A DNA stretch of 64,000 nucleotides from positions 112,213 to 176,212 of the forward strand of contig DATKBW010000049.1 in NCBI GenBank assembly GCA_035513575.1, written 5' to 3'. The notes under the pieces are model-generated. The model saw only the letters and a program-made list of their open reading frames with translations, was not told the DNA's origin and searched no databases. This DNA comes from JAHWKI01 sp035513575 (lineage in GTDB: Bacteria > Gemmatimonadota > Gemmatimonadetes > Longimicrobiales > RSA9). Below are positions 26,219 to 35,064 of this stretch, piece by piece (position 1 is the first letter of the stretch; every line of letters begins with the position of its first letter). Both the position numbers and the translations under genes were made by a program.

Positions 26219-26363
26219 GTACTTTGCCCAACAAAGTCGAGGCCCGGGCCGTCCGCCCGGGGTGGGCAGCGGCGCGTGGAGGGGCGGCTCCGCGTCGCCG
26301 GGCACGGGCCGGTGTTTTGCATCCCGCTACGAAGGAACGGCGATTGCACCGGACCATGTTACC

Positions 26364-26390
26364 CGCCGCGGGGCACACCCGCGGCGTTTT
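26364..26390 (+). terminator. Terminator-like hairpin in the YciF leader
   Basis: Perfect 9-bp stem CGCCGCGGG/CCCGCGGCG (26364-26372 and 26378-26386) with a 5-nt loop, followed by TTTTGTGTTT. It ends about 28 nt before the YciF start codon and has no plus-strand gene upstream, so it could attenuate the YciF transcript. Confidence 0.6.
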
Positions 26391-26417
26391 GTGTTTCACC
26401 CACCGCAGGAGGGCCGA

Positions 26418-26909
26418 ATGAATGTCGACAGCATGAAGGAGCTCTTCATCCATGAGCTCAAGGATCTGCACGACGCGGAGAACCAGATCCTCAAGGCGCT
26501 GCCGAAGATGGCGGAGAAGGCGAGCCACACGGATCTGAAGAACGCGTTCGAGGAGCACGAGCGTCAGACGGAAGAGCACGTGCGGCGGCTGGAGCGGGTG
26601 CTGGACGATCTGGGGGAGAAGGCGGGTGGAGTGAAGTGCAAGGGGATCCGCGGGATCATCAGCGAAGGCGAGGAGTCGATGGAGGCCGACGATGACGATG
26701 TGCGGGACGCCGGGATGATCGCGGCCGCGCAGCGGGTGGAGCACTACGAGATCGCGGGGTACGGCACCGCCCGCACGTACGCGCGCGTGCTCGGGGACGA
26801 GAACGCCGTCCGGCTCCTCCAGCAGACGCTGGACGAGGAAGGGGCGACGGACAAGAAGCTGACGACGATCGCCGAGGCGCACGTGAACCGGGACGCGTTG
26901 AAGGGCTGA
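26418..26909 (+). CDS. YciF-like ferritin-fold stress protein (DUF892)
   Basis: A 163-residue four-helix protein. Motifs ELKDLHDAENQILKALP, EEHERQTEEHVRRLE and AAAQRVEHYEIAGYGTAR carry the Glu/His positions of the YciF/DUF892 diiron ferritin-like family. Members are induced by osmotic and oxidative stress, but their chemistry is unclear. A strong AGGAGG site lies 6 nt before the ATG. A terminator-like hairpin stands in the leader. Confidence 0.93.
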   Translation: MNVDSMKELFIHELKDLHDAENQILKALPKMAEKASHTDLKNAFEEHERQTEEHVRRLERVLDDLGEKAGGVKCKGIRGIISEGEESMEADDDDVRDAGMIAAAQRVEHYEIAGYGTARTYARVLGDENAVRLLQQTLDEEGATDKKLTTIAEAHVNRDALKG

Positions 26910-26937
26910 TCGACTCGGGCGTCCGGGGACAGGGGAT

Positions 26938-26963
26938 GGGGGAGCGTGCGAAACCGCTCCCCC
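26938..26963. terminator. Hairpin between convergent genes
   Basis: Stem GGGGGAGCG/CGCTCCCCC (9 bp, 8-nt loop), 28 nt after the YciF stop and 44 nt beyond the stop of the convergent S9 peptidase gene. There is no T-tract, so efficiency is uncertain; the position suits a bidirectional terminator. Confidence 0.5.
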
Positions 26964-27007
26964 GCGCCTCGCATGCGCCTGCGCAACGCCGGCCAGTGGC
27001 CCCCGGT

Positions 27008-29047
27008 TCAGGTCACGGGCTTTTCCGCTCCACCCGGCCGCTCCGGCGCCACCCACTGTTCGTTCCCGCGGACCCAGTGCTCGAACCAGCGGAGCTCCTC
27101 GACGAGGCGCGTCCGGTGGTGGCGCGGCTCGCTGATGCCATGACCCTCCCGGGGGAAGCGGATGAAGCGGGTGGGGACGCCGTGGTGGCGGAGCGCCACG
27201 TGGAAGTTCATGGACTGCCCCATGGTGTCGGTGGCGTCCTGGTCCCCATGGAACAGGATCGTGGGCGTCTTCACGCGGTCGGCGTGGGTGTAGGCGCTCC
27301 GCTCCCGCCAGAGCTCGGCGTTGCTCCAGGGGTCGCCGCCGAGGTACCAGCGGCTCACGTCGTAGTTGAAGCCGACGCCGAACTCGCTGGCCCAGTCGGC
27401 GACCATGGCGCCGAGGGACGCGGCCCGGAAGCGGTCGGTGCGCGTGATGGTCCACCCGCCCAGGATCCCGCCGTAGCTCCACCCCTTCACGGCCAGGGAG
27501 TCGGGGTGCGCGACCCCGCGCCGGATCATGGCGTCGACGCCGGTCATGAGGTCGTGGAAGTCTCCGCCGCCGATGTCGTTCATGTTGGCGCGCAGCAGGG
27601 CGTCGCCATAGCCCGATGAGCCGCGGACGTTGGGCTGGAGCACCGCGTAGCCCTGGGCTGTGAGCAGCTGCGCGTCGGCGTCGAAGCCCCGGGTGAAGAC
27701 GCCCGCGGGGCCGCCGTGGATCTCGAGGACGAAGGAGCCGGCCGCGCGCGGGTTGCCCGGCGGCCGGTAGAGCAGCCCCTCGATCTCGGTGCCATCCTGG
27801 CTCGTCCACGTCACGGTTTCGGGCGAGGAGAGGGCGAGCGTGCGGATGGCGGCGTGCGCATCGGTGATGGCCGTGCGGGTCATGCGGTCGCCGAAGCGCG
27901 CCGTGTACACCTCCCCGGGGGAGGTCGGAGTCTCGTGGGTGAAGGCGACGACCGCGTGATCGCGGGACCAGGTCGCGGATCCGACGGTCCCGTCCCAGTC
28001 GCTCAGTTTCCGCACCCGGCCGTTGCGGAGGTCGAGCCGGTAGAAGGAGGAGACCGTGCGGTCGAGGGCGACGAAGTCGAGGAATCGCCCGTCGGGAGTG
28101 AAGGCCTCGTCGCGGATGTCGAGCGTGGACTCGGGGATGAGCTGACGGGTGGAGCCGTCGGCCACGGTCATGATGTACCTGTTCCCCTGGTCGAGCTCCC
28201 ACGTCTCCAGGGAGGGGGCGGTGAAGAGGAGCGCGCGGCCGTCCGGCGTCCAGGCGAGCCCCGACTCGGGGGCCTCGTTGGCCGTGAGGGTCCGGATCTC
28301 GCCCCCGTCGATTCCCACGATGGCGATCTCCGAGCGGTGGGAGTCGTTCCTGTGGTTCTCGGTCCGGAAGGTGAAGGCGACGCGCCCACCGTCGGGAGAG
28401 ACGGCGAAGTCGCCGATGAGGCGGTTGCCCGTGGTGACGGGGCGGGCTTCGGCGCTGTCGAAGGTGACCGGCACCCACCACAGGTTGGAGTAGCTGCCCC
28501 GGGTCTGGCCGTTCGGCCCCTCGTTCACGAAGACCGCATCATCGCCCTCCTTCCGCGCGTCGCGGTCGGCCTTGGAGAGGGTATCGTCGGCGAGCAAGAC
28601 GATCCGGCGGGAGTCCGGCGCCCACTCGTAGCGCCGGACCGCGGTGGCGTGGCGGGTCAGCTGGCGCGCCTCTCCCCCATCCGTCCGGATCAGCCACAGC
28701 TGACGACCCTCGCCCCCGGGGCCGCCGTCCTCCTGGTCCCGGGCCGCGCGGGTGAACGCGATCCAGCGCCCGTCCGGCGACCAGCGGGCGGAGCCATCGC
28801 CCTCCTCGGCGGTGAAGGGACGGGCGTCGCCGCCGTCGACGCCGGCGATCCAGAGGTGGGAGTCGCGCTCGTTGTCCTTCCAGTCGAGCTCGGAGCGGGT
28901 GAAGAGGACGTGCCGGCCGTCCGGGCTGATCTGCGGCGAGCCGACCGAGGTCATCTCGATGGCGTGGTCTACCGTGAACGGCGGGGCCTGGGGCGAGGTC
29001 GGGGCGGCGAGAGCCAGGAGAGCCAGAGCGAGCGCGGCTGCACGCAT
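27008..29047 (-). CDS. Secreted S9 (prolyl oligopeptidase) family peptidase
   Basis: A 679-residue protein with signal peptide (MRAAALALALLALAAPTSPQ). The N-terminal 420 residues are a TolB/WD40-like propeller (repeated SPDGRHVLF, SPDGRWIAF, TPDGRALLF). The C-terminal alpha/beta-hydrolase domain has the nucleophile GWSYGG, Asp in HGDQDATD and His in REGHGI. It is an acylaminoacyl- or dipeptidyl-peptidase-like enzyme, probably periplasmic. A proline-specific role is inferred only from family. Start chosen for the signal peptide; the open frame extends further upstream without support. Confidence 0.92.
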   Translation of the reverse strand: MRAAALALALLALAAPTSPQAPPFTVDHAIEMTSVGSPQISPDGRHVLFTRSELDWKDNERDSHLWIAGVDGGDARPFTAEEGDGSARWSPDGRWIAFTRAARDQEDGGPGGEGRQLWLIRTDGGEARQLTRHATAVRRYEWAPDSRRIVLLADDTLSKADRDARKEGDDAVFVNEGPNGQTRGSYSNLWWVPVTFDSAEARPVTTGNRLIGDFAVSPDGGRVAFTFRTENHRNDSHRSEIAIVGIDGGEIRTLTANEAPESGLAWTPDGRALLFTAPSLETWELDQGNRYIMTVADGSTRQLIPESTLDIRDEAFTPDGRFLDFVALDRTVSSFYRLDLRNGRVRKLSDWDGTVGSATWSRDHAVVAFTHETPTSPGEVYTARFGDRMTRTAITDAHAAIRTLALSSPETVTWTSQDGTEIEGLLYRPPGNPRAAGSFVLEIHGGPAGVFTRGFDADAQLLTAQGYAVLQPNVRGSSGYGDALLRANMNDIGGGDFHDLMTGVDAMIRRGVAHPDSLAVKGWSYGGILGGWTITRTDRFRAASLGAMVADWASEFGVGFNYDVSRWYLGGDPWSNAELWRERSAYTHADRVKTPTILFHGDQDATDTMGQSMNFHVALRHHGVPTRFIRFPREGHGISEPRHHRTRLVEELRWFEHWVRGNEQWVAPERPGGAEKPVT

Positions 29048-29178
29048 GGGAGGTCGTCCTTTTCGTGGGTAATGCGGCGTTCCGAGCGTGAATATGGGGA
29101 GAGGGGCGCGGGCGGGGGAGGGGTGGCCGTCGCTGGCGCCGCTGGCCCGAAACGGTGGGGAGGGCGAGACTGTCGTCC

Positions 29179-30117
29179 ATGAAGAAGCTCTGGCTGGCGC
29201 TCGTCGTGCAGGTCGGCGTGGCGGGTTGCACGACGCTGCCGCCGCCGCCCCCGCCACCGTCGGCGCTGGAGATCCAGCGGGACCTGGCCTACCTGGCCGA
29301 CCCGGCGCGGGAGGGGCGGCAGCTCGGAACGCTGGGCCGTGACTCCGCGGCGGCGTGGATCGCCCGGCGGCTCGAGGAGGCCGGGGCGCGGCCGGTCTAC
29401 GACGCGGAGTGCCGCCGGCGGGACCCGTGCCCGCCCGGGCTCTGGGGCGACGCCTTCCAGCTCCCCATGTGGGCGGGCCCCGGGACGGGGGTGAACGTGG
29501 CGGGCGTGGTGGAGGGGCGGGAACCGGCGCAGCGGAGCCGGTACATCGTCGTCGGAGCGCACTACGACCACATCGGCCGGCTGGAGGAGTATTCCCGCGA
29601 TCCGTCCGCAGTGGGGATCCGGCCGGGGGCGGACGACAACGCATCGGGGACGGCCGCGCTCCTGGAGCTGGCCCGCCGGGTGGCCGCGCGGCCCGCGGCG
29701 GTGAGCGTGCTCTTCGTGGCCTTCGACGCGGAGGAGCTGGGGCTCTTCGGCTCCCGCCACTTCGTCGCCCGGCCGCCCGTCCCGATCGACAGCATTACGG
29801 CCATGCTGAACTTCGACATGGTCGGCCGGATGCGGGCCGGGTACGTCTCGGTCCGGAACGTCGGTAGCGCGACGTGGTGGCGGGAAGCCCTGACACGAGC
29901 GAACACGGACGCCCTCGAGCTGAATTTCGAGCACGGCGGCGGAGCGTCGGACCACGTGAGCTTCCGCGAGGCCGGGATCCCCGCCATCCACTTCTACACC
30001 GGCACGCATCCCGACTACCATCGCCGGAGCGACCGCGAGGAGCGGATCAACTACCCGGGCATCCTCCAGGTCGTGGACCTGGCGGAGCGGCTCCTTCGGG
30101 GGCTGCCGGGCGTATGA
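29179..30117 (+). CDS. M28-family metallopeptidase lipoprotein
   Basis: A 312-residue protein with a lipobox (GVAGCT) and a run of seven prolines after it. Zinc ligands of the M28 aminopeptidase fold are visible: GAHYDHIG, GADDNASGTAALLE, FDAEELGLFGS, NFDMVG and the final His in AIHFYTGTHPDYH. It probably releases N-terminal residues from peptides in the periplasm. It is divergent from the S9 peptidase gene and 7 nt upstream of a serine-hydrolase gene. Confidence 0.93.
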   Translation: MKKLWLALVVQVGVAGCTTLPPPPPPPSALEIQRDLAYLADPAREGRQLGTLGRDSAAAWIARRLEEAGARPVYDAECRRRDPCPPGLWGDAFQLPMWAGPGTGVNVAGVVEGREPAQRSRYIVVGAHYDHIGRLEEYSRDPSAVGIRPGADDNASGTAALLELARRVAARPAAVSVLFVAFDAEELGLFGSRHFVARPPVPIDSITAMLNFDMVGRMRAGYVSVRNVGSATWWREALTRANTDALELNFEHGGGASDHVSFREAGIPAIHFYTGTHPDYHRRSDREERINYPGILQVVDLAERLLRGLPGV

Positions 30118-30124
30118 ACGGGTC

Positions 30125-31294
30125 ATGACGCTCTTTCGCACGGCCCTCGCGGCCTCGCTGCTCCTCCTCCCCGCCACCGCCTGCGGCCAGGAGGCGCCGG
30201 CGGGGCCGAGCCCCGCGCCCGCCGACTCCCTTCTCCACCCTGCCATCGCCGCGTTCGCCGCGCGGCTGGCCGCTGAGGTGGCCGAAGACGCGGTGGGCTC
30301 GGTCGCGGCCGCCGTGGTGCTCGGGGACAGCGTGGCGTGGAGCGGCGCGTTCGGCGTGGCGGACCGCGGCACCGGAGCGCCGGCGACGGTGGAGACCCTC
30401 TACCGCGTCGGCTCGCTGACGAAGATGGTCACCGCCGCGGCGCTCATGCGGCTGGTGGCGGGTGGCGCGGTGTCACTGGACGAGCCCGTCGCCGTGCGCG
30501 TGCCGGAGATCGCGGGCCTCGCGGGTCTCGAGGCGACGGACCGGCCCCTCACCTACGCGGACCTCGCCAGCCACACCGCGGGGCTGGAGCGGGAACCGTC
30601 CTCGTCGCTCGCGGCCCGCGGGCGCGGGTGGCAGCGAAAGACCCTCGAGGCCATCCCGGTGACACAGGTGCGGGGGTCACCGGGGGAGGCGTACCTGTAT
30701 TCCAACATCGGCTACGCGATCCTGGGTCTCGCGCTGGAGCGGGCGGGACGCCGCCGGTACGAGGCGCTCGTGACGGAAGAGGTGCTCGCGCCGCTCCGGA
30801 TGACGAGCTCGTCGTTCGCGATTCGCCGCCGCGACCGGGACCGCCTGGCTACCGGATACGTCAATCTGGCGGACGGGACGGTGGACCCGCGGGTCCCGCG
30901 GGCCGAGCACCGCGGCCGCGGCTACAAGGTCCCGAACGAAGGCCTCTACTCGACGGTGGGAGACCTCGCGCGCCTGGTCATGGGCCTGTCCGGCGCCCTC
31001 GGGGACGCCCTGCTCGACGAGGACGGCCGGGCCGCGATGCTCACCAACCGCAGCCCGGGGGGAGACCCGCGCGCCGGGTACGGGCTCGGGCTCCAGCTCA
31101 CGCGCATCGGGGACACCCTGCTGGCCGGTCACAGCGGGACCGTGGCCGGCTACGCGTCGTATCTGACCTTCGACCCCGCGACGGGTGTCGGCGTGATCAT
31201 CCTGCGCAATTACAATCTGGGGAAGACGAACCTCGGCGCGGAGGCCCATGGGCTCGTGCTGGAGCTCGTGACGGGGGATCCCTCGACGCGGTGA
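30125..31294 (+). CDS. Class C beta-lactamase-fold serine hydrolase lipoprotein
   Basis: A 389-residue protein with lipobox PATAC. The SxxK motif is VGSLTKM, the YxN motif LYSNIGY and the third motif GHSGTVAGY, as in the AmpC/esterase/D-aminopeptidase group. Such proteins are usually carboxylesterases or D-Ala peptidases, not antibiotic resistance enzymes. Tightly spaced with the M28 gene, so the two are probably co-expressed. Confidence 0.92.
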   Translation: MTLFRTALAASLLLLPATACGQEAPAGPSPAPADSLLHPAIAAFAARLAAEVAEDAVGSVAAAVVLGDSVAWSGAFGVADRGTGAPATVETLYRVGSLTKMVTAAALMRLVAGGAVSLDEPVAVRVPEIAGLAGLEATDRPLTYADLASHTAGLEREPSSSLAARGRGWQRKTLEAIPVTQVRGSPGEAYLYSNIGYAILGLALERAGRRRYEALVTEEVLAPLRMTSSSFAIRRRDRDRLATGYVNLADGTVDPRVPRAEHRGRGYKVPNEGLYSTVGDLARLVMGLSGALGDALLDEDGRAAMLTNRSPGGDPRAGYGLGLQLTRIGDTLLAGHSGTVAGYASYLTFDPATGVGVIILRNYNLGKTNLGAEAHGLVLELVTGDPSTR

Positions 31295-31335
31295 CCGAGT
31301 AGACGGCCGGAACGACTCTCCACAGGGAGGCTCCC

Positions 31336-31638
31336 ATGCTCCACACCCCGCGGCGCCGCGCCGGCGGCGCGATCCCGACCTCGTCCATGGCCGACATCGC
31401 GTTCCTGCTCCTGGTCTTCCCCGCGAGCCCGTCGCTGATCGCCGCGGTCCGGACCCACCCGGACGCGATCGGCGTGCACCTGGTGGTCGGATACACCGAC
31501 GTGGTCCACCTCGCCCCCGCCGTCTTCGGGGCGCTGCTGTTCGGCAGCGGAATCGCGCTCGCGTATGGTCCCATGGTGCGCGACCGCACACCCGCGGCGA
31601 CACGTCGTTGCACCGCCCGGATCGTCTCGGCAGAATAG
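31336..31638 (+). CDS. Small membrane protein with an ExbD/TolR-like N-terminus joined to an unrelated tail
   Basis: A 100-residue protein with a good AGGGAGG site 5 nt upstream. The first 28 residues (AIPTSSMADIAFLLLVF) are nearly the ExbD/TolR cytoplasmic stretch and first part of its membrane helix. ExbD would then continue through the helix into a 90-residue periplasmic domain. Here the sequence changes to PASPSLIAAVRTHPDAIG, then a second hydrophobic segment (LAPAVFGALLFGSGIALAY). No ExbB or full ExbD lies nearby. It may be a chimera or a remnant; function unknown. Confidence 0.6.
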   Translation: MLHTPRRRAGGAIPTSSMADIAFLLLVFPASPSLIAAVRTHPDAIGVHLVVGYTDVVHLAPAVFGALLFGSGIALAYGPMVRDRTPAATRRCTARIVSAE

Positions 31639-31674
31639 GCGGCCATCGGGGAGCGAAAGGGAGGGCGCTGCGAC

Positions 31675-32148
31675 ATGAGCAGGGACGCGGAAGGACTGGT
31701 TCGACTGCTGGACGGGACGGGGGCGCACGCCTCGACGGTGGAATCGCTGGAGGACCTGGACGAGGAGCGGGCGGCCGCGCGGCTGGAGGGGTGGCCGCAC
31801 TCGTGCCACGAGATCCTGCTCCACATGGTCTTCTGGCAGGACCTCTTCCTGGCCCGGCTGGAGGAGAGGCCGGCGCCGCTGCCCTCCAGCGCGGCGGAGG
31901 GGTGGCCGGCGCCGGAGCGGAACCGGTGGAGCGACACCCTGGGCCGCTTCACCCGCGGCCTCGAGGCGGCGAAGGGGCGCGCGCGGGAGGACGACCTGGA
32001 TGCCCGGCTTGGGGACTGGCGCGGCATCGCGCGGGGCGAGGGGCTCTCGATCCTGGCGCAGCACAACAGCTATCATCTGGGGCAGATCGTCCTGCTGCGG
32101 CGCGTGCTGGGCGCATGGCCCCCGCCGGGCGGCGGCGACACCTGGTGA
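31675..32148 (+). CDS. DinB-family protein
   Basis: A 157-residue four-helix-bundle protein. The metal-binding His residues of DinB/YfiT-like proteins appear as SCHEILLHMVFWQD and AQHNSYHLGQIVLLRRVLG. Members often act as thiol- or metal-dependent transferases, but this one cannot be assigned a substrate. It is directly upstream of msrB. Confidence 0.88.
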   Translation: MSRDAEGLVRLLDGTGAHASTVESLEDLDEERAAARLEGWPHSCHEILLHMVFWQDLFLARLEERPAPLPSSAAEGWPAPERNRWSDTLGRFTRGLEAAKGRAREDDLDARLGDWRGIARGEGLSILAQHNSYHLGQIVLLRRVLGAWPPPGGGDTW

Positions 32149-32158
32149 GGAGGCGGCG

Positions 32159-32584
32159 ATGGCGGAACGGGACAAGGTGAGGAAGTCGGAGGAGGAGTGG
32201 CGCCGGGCGCTGACGCCGGCGCAGTACGAGATCGCGCGGAGGAAGGGTACGGAGCGGGCGTTCACGGGAGATCTTTGGGACCACGAGGCGCCGGGGCTCT
32301 ACCGCTGCGTCTGTTGCGGCCAGGAGCTGTTCTCGTCGGACACCAAGTTCGATTCGGGGTCCGGCTGGCCGAGCTTCCACAGCCCCGTGGCGGAGGAAGC
32401 GGTGGAGACGGACGAGGACACGAGTCACGGGATGCGCAGGACGGAAGCGGTGTGCAGCCGCTGTGATGCGCATCTCGGTCACGTCTTCCCCGATGGGCCC
32501 CGGCCGACCGGCCTGCGCTACTGCATCAATTCGGCGTCGCTGAAGTTCGACCCCGCGGACGAGGGCGGCACGCCGGGCCCGTGA
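32159..32584 (+). CDS. msrB: Peptide-methionine (R)-S-oxide reductase
   Basis: A 141-residue MsrB. Two CxxC pairs bind structural zinc (RCVCCGQEL and VCSRCDAHLGHVF). The substrate region is FDSGSGWPSF and the catalytic Cys is in RYCINSASL. It repairs methionine-R-sulfoxide in oxidised proteins. No signal peptide, so cytoplasmic. Start chosen 11 nt after the DinB stop with GAGGAGG just upstream. Confidence 0.95.
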   Translation: MAERDKVRKSEEEWRRALTPAQYEIARRKGTERAFTGDLWDHEAPGLYRCVCCGQELFSSDTKFDSGSGWPSFHSPVAEEAVETDEDTSHGMRRTEAVCSRCDAHLGHVFPDGPRPTGLRYCINSASLKFDPADEGGTPGP

Positions 32585-35064
32585 CCCGGTCCGCGGAATC
32601 TGCGCCGCTGCGGGTGGCCTTCGCCACGGACGTGCCGGGCCACGCGGAGGCGGAAGGGATCCGGCGCTGGCTGGCGGAGGCCCCCCGCATCGAGGCGATC
32701 GGGCTTCCCCTGCGGGACGCTCCCGGGGCTGTCGCCGACGTGGTCTGGGTCCACGGCGTCGGACTCGTCCCGGCAGAGACCCTCGGCCGCGGCGGTCCCG
32801 ACCTCCTGCTCCGCGGCGGCGTGCTCCTCACCGGGGGCGCGGCGGGGCTGCCGGCGGCGGTGGGGCTGGAACCGTCACCGCCGAACGAGGCCGGCCGGGT
32901 CGCGTGGCCCTCCACACCCGACGACGACGCGCTCCCCCCGCTCCGTGGCCACGCATCCTTCCGGGGCCACCCGCTGTTCGCCGGGCTGGGCGCGGCGGCG
33001 ACCACCTGGGCCCCGGCCGCGGGGGAGGAGCACACGCGCGTGGCCTACGTCCGGCCGTCCTGGCCGTCCCGGGGGCGCGTGATCGCGGTCGAGCGGTCCC
33101 GCGCCCGCATCGACGCCGGCCGTGCCACGATCTGGGAATACGACGGCGCGGAGGGCCGGACGCTCTGCATCGGCGCGTTCCTCCCCCTCCACGGCGCGGA
33201 CGGGGCGCTTCGCGCGGCGACCCGGATCCTGGCCCGGAACGCCCTGGGCCGGGCGGCGGCCGCTCCCGACCCGGGGCGGGCCGGCCCGGGCGGGGAATGG
33301 CGGTTGGCGGACGCGGCGGCAGTCGAGGATCCCACGCTCGCCTTCCCCGGGCTGCCGCTCCTCGAGGACACCCTGGGCCCGCTGGAATTCCGACTCGGGC
33401 GCACGACCGCCGCAACGGATGATGCGCCGTTCCATGTAGCCGGGCGCCGCGCGTTCGCGGCGGGCGGGGCGGCCCGGGGGCTCGATGAGGTGTGGGCCCA
33501 CCCGATCCGGCTCGCCGCAGGGCTCCGCCTCCGCGGCGGCACGGGAGAGGAGATCGCGACGACCCCGGTCGGCGTGGAGCGGCGGGTGCGGGTCGGCGCC
33601 GCGTCCGTGGTGGAGCGAATGGTGGTGCCGCGGGACGCCCCGGCCTGCGTCCTGGAATGGCTGTCGCCGAGCGGTCCCGTGGAGGTGGAGGTCGCCTGGA
33701 GCTGCGATCTGCGGCTCGCCGGCCCCTACCCCGCCGGGGCGCTCGGCGCCCTGCGCTGGCGCCGGAACGCCCGCGGCGTGGTGGTCGCGGCGGCGGGCGA
33801 GGACCGGGCGGTTTTCGCGTTCAGCGCGTCGCCGGAATCGCTGGACGTGGAGGACGCCTCCCGGGAGGGTCGGCCGCTGGTGCGCGTGCGGGCCCGCGTG
33901 CGCCTGGCTCCGGACGCGCCCCTCAGACTCGCCGTGGCCGGTGGATCGGGCGACGCCGCGGTGCAGCGGGCGCTGGCGGCTGCGGGCCGCACGGGGGGGC
34001 TGGCGCGAGCCCGGAAGGGGCACGCCGAGCGGCTGAGGACGGGGCTGCTCTCGCTCGACGCGCCGGATCCCGCGGCGGTCCAGGAGATCGAATGGTGCAA
34101 GCACGGCCTGGACGCGCTCCTGGCGGAGTCGCCGCCGGCCGGGCGATCGCTCCTGACCGCGTACGGAAGCTCCCCGGCCGCTCCGGCCGATGACGCTCCC
34201 CACGCCGCGGTGCGGTTCGCCGGCGCGGCGGGCGCGAGGGGCGCGCTGGCCTGCCTGGCCGCGGGGGACGACCGGGCCGCGCGGGACGTGCTCGCCTTCC
34301 TGGGCCGGCACCAGGATCCGGCGGGGCGCGTGCCCAACGAGTGCAGCACCAGCGGCGTGACGCGCTACGACGACCCGGACGCGCTGCCGCTCTACCTGCT
34401 CGCGGCCGCGCGGTATCTCGCCTGGACCGGCGACCTCCCCTTCCTCCGCGGGGAATGGCCGCGCGTGCTGCGGGCGTACGCCGCGGTGCGAGGCCAGACG
34501 AGCCGGGGCGACCCGGCGCAGTGCTCTCTCGTGGCGGGCGCGGTGGCCGAGCTCGCGGAAGCGGCCGAATCCATCGGCGACCGCGACACATCGCTGGAGC
34601 TGCGGGGGGCGGCGGAGCGGATGGGAGGCGCGCCATGGGCCGTGGAGACGGGCCCGGGCCCCGCGGTCGTCACCCTGGCGCACCGTGTGCTGGGGGCGCA
34701 GCCCGATGCGCCCCGGGGGCGGCTCGTGCTGCGGCCGGAGCCGCCTCCGGCGTGGGGCCGGTTCACCGTCGCCGGCCTCTCCCTCGGAGGGGCCGCGGTG
34801 ACGGTGGCGTACCGGAGGCGCGGTGCGCGGCATGCGTTCCGAATGACGCAGGAGCGAGGCGCAGCCCCGCTCCGGGTGATCCTGGAGCCGGCGCTGCCAG
34901 GTTCGCAGCTCCTCGGCGCCACGGTGGATGGGGTCTCCGCGGAGCTGGACCCGCGCCCCCGGGGTGACAAGCTGGTCGTGCCGGTGCAGGTTGTCCTCGA
35001 CCACACACGCGAGGTGGTCATGGAGATGAACGAGAGTCCGGGGACCGAACGGAGACGGGGATGA
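32581..35064 (+). CDS. Fusion of an amidotransferase-like domain and a debranching-enzyme-like helical domain
   Basis: An 827-residue protein from a GTG overlapping the msrB stop. Residues 10-235 look like a class I amidotransferase-like or ThuA-like fold (VWVHGVGL, GGVLLTGGAAGLP, GHPLFAGLG). Residues 260-480 are beta-rich. Residues 495-690 resemble the (alpha/alpha)6 part of glycogen debranching enzyme (VPNECSTSG..YDDPDALPLYLLAAARYLAWTGDLPFL). That part is about half the usual length, and part of the helical barrel appears missing. A beta-sandwich-like tail ends the protein. Catalysis is therefore doubtful. Cytoplasmic; substrate unknown. Confidence 0.78.
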   Translation: MTRSAESAPLRVAFATDVPGHAEAEGIRRWLAEAPRIEAIGLPLRDAPGAVADVVWVHGVGLVPAETLGRGGPDLLLRGGVLLTGGAAGLPAAVGLEPSPPNEAGRVAWPSTPDDDALPPLRGHASFRGHPLFAGLGAAATTWAPAAGEEHTRVAYVRPSWPSRGRVIAVERSRARIDAGRATIWEYDGAEGRTLCIGAFLPLHGADGALRAATRILARNALGRAAAAPDPGRAGPGGEWRLADAAAVEDPTLAFPGLPLLEDTLGPLEFRLGRTTAATDDAPFHVAGRRAFAAGGAARGLDEVWAHPIRLAAGLRLRGGTGEEIATTPVGVERRVRVGAASVVERMVVPRDAPACVLEWLSPSGPVEVEVAWSCDLRLAGPYPAGALGALRWRRNARGVVVAAAGEDRAVFAFSASPESLDVEDASREGRPLVRVRARVRLAPDAPLRLAVAGGSGDAAVQRALAAAGRTGGLARARKGHAERLRTGLLSLDAPDPAAVQEIEWCKHGLDALLAESPPAGRSLLTAYGSSPAAPADDAPHAAVRFAGAAGARGALACLAAGDDRAARDVLAFLGRHQDPAGRVPNECSTSGVTRYDDPDALPLYLLAAARYLAWTGDLPFLRGEWPRVLRAYAAVRGQTSRGDPAQCSLVAGAVAELAEAAESIGDRDTSLELRGAAERMGGAPWAVETGPGPAVVTLAHRVLGAQPDAPRGRLVLRPEPPPAWGRFTVAGLSLGGAAVTVAYRRRGARHAFRMTQERGAAPLRVILEPALPGSQLLGATVDGVSAELDPRPRGDKLVVPVQVVLDHTREVVMEMNESPGTERRRG

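Noticed and set aside
25575..28481. A 968-codon minus-strand frame
   Set aside because: Only the last 203 codons form the membrane protein; the upstream part runs antisense to YciF and off-frame in the S9 peptidase.
30125..31294. Antibiotic-resistance beta-lactamase
   Set aside because: The SxxK, YxN and HxG motifs only show the wide class C serine-hydrolase fold; lipoprotein location and neighbouring peptidases favour an esterase or peptidase.
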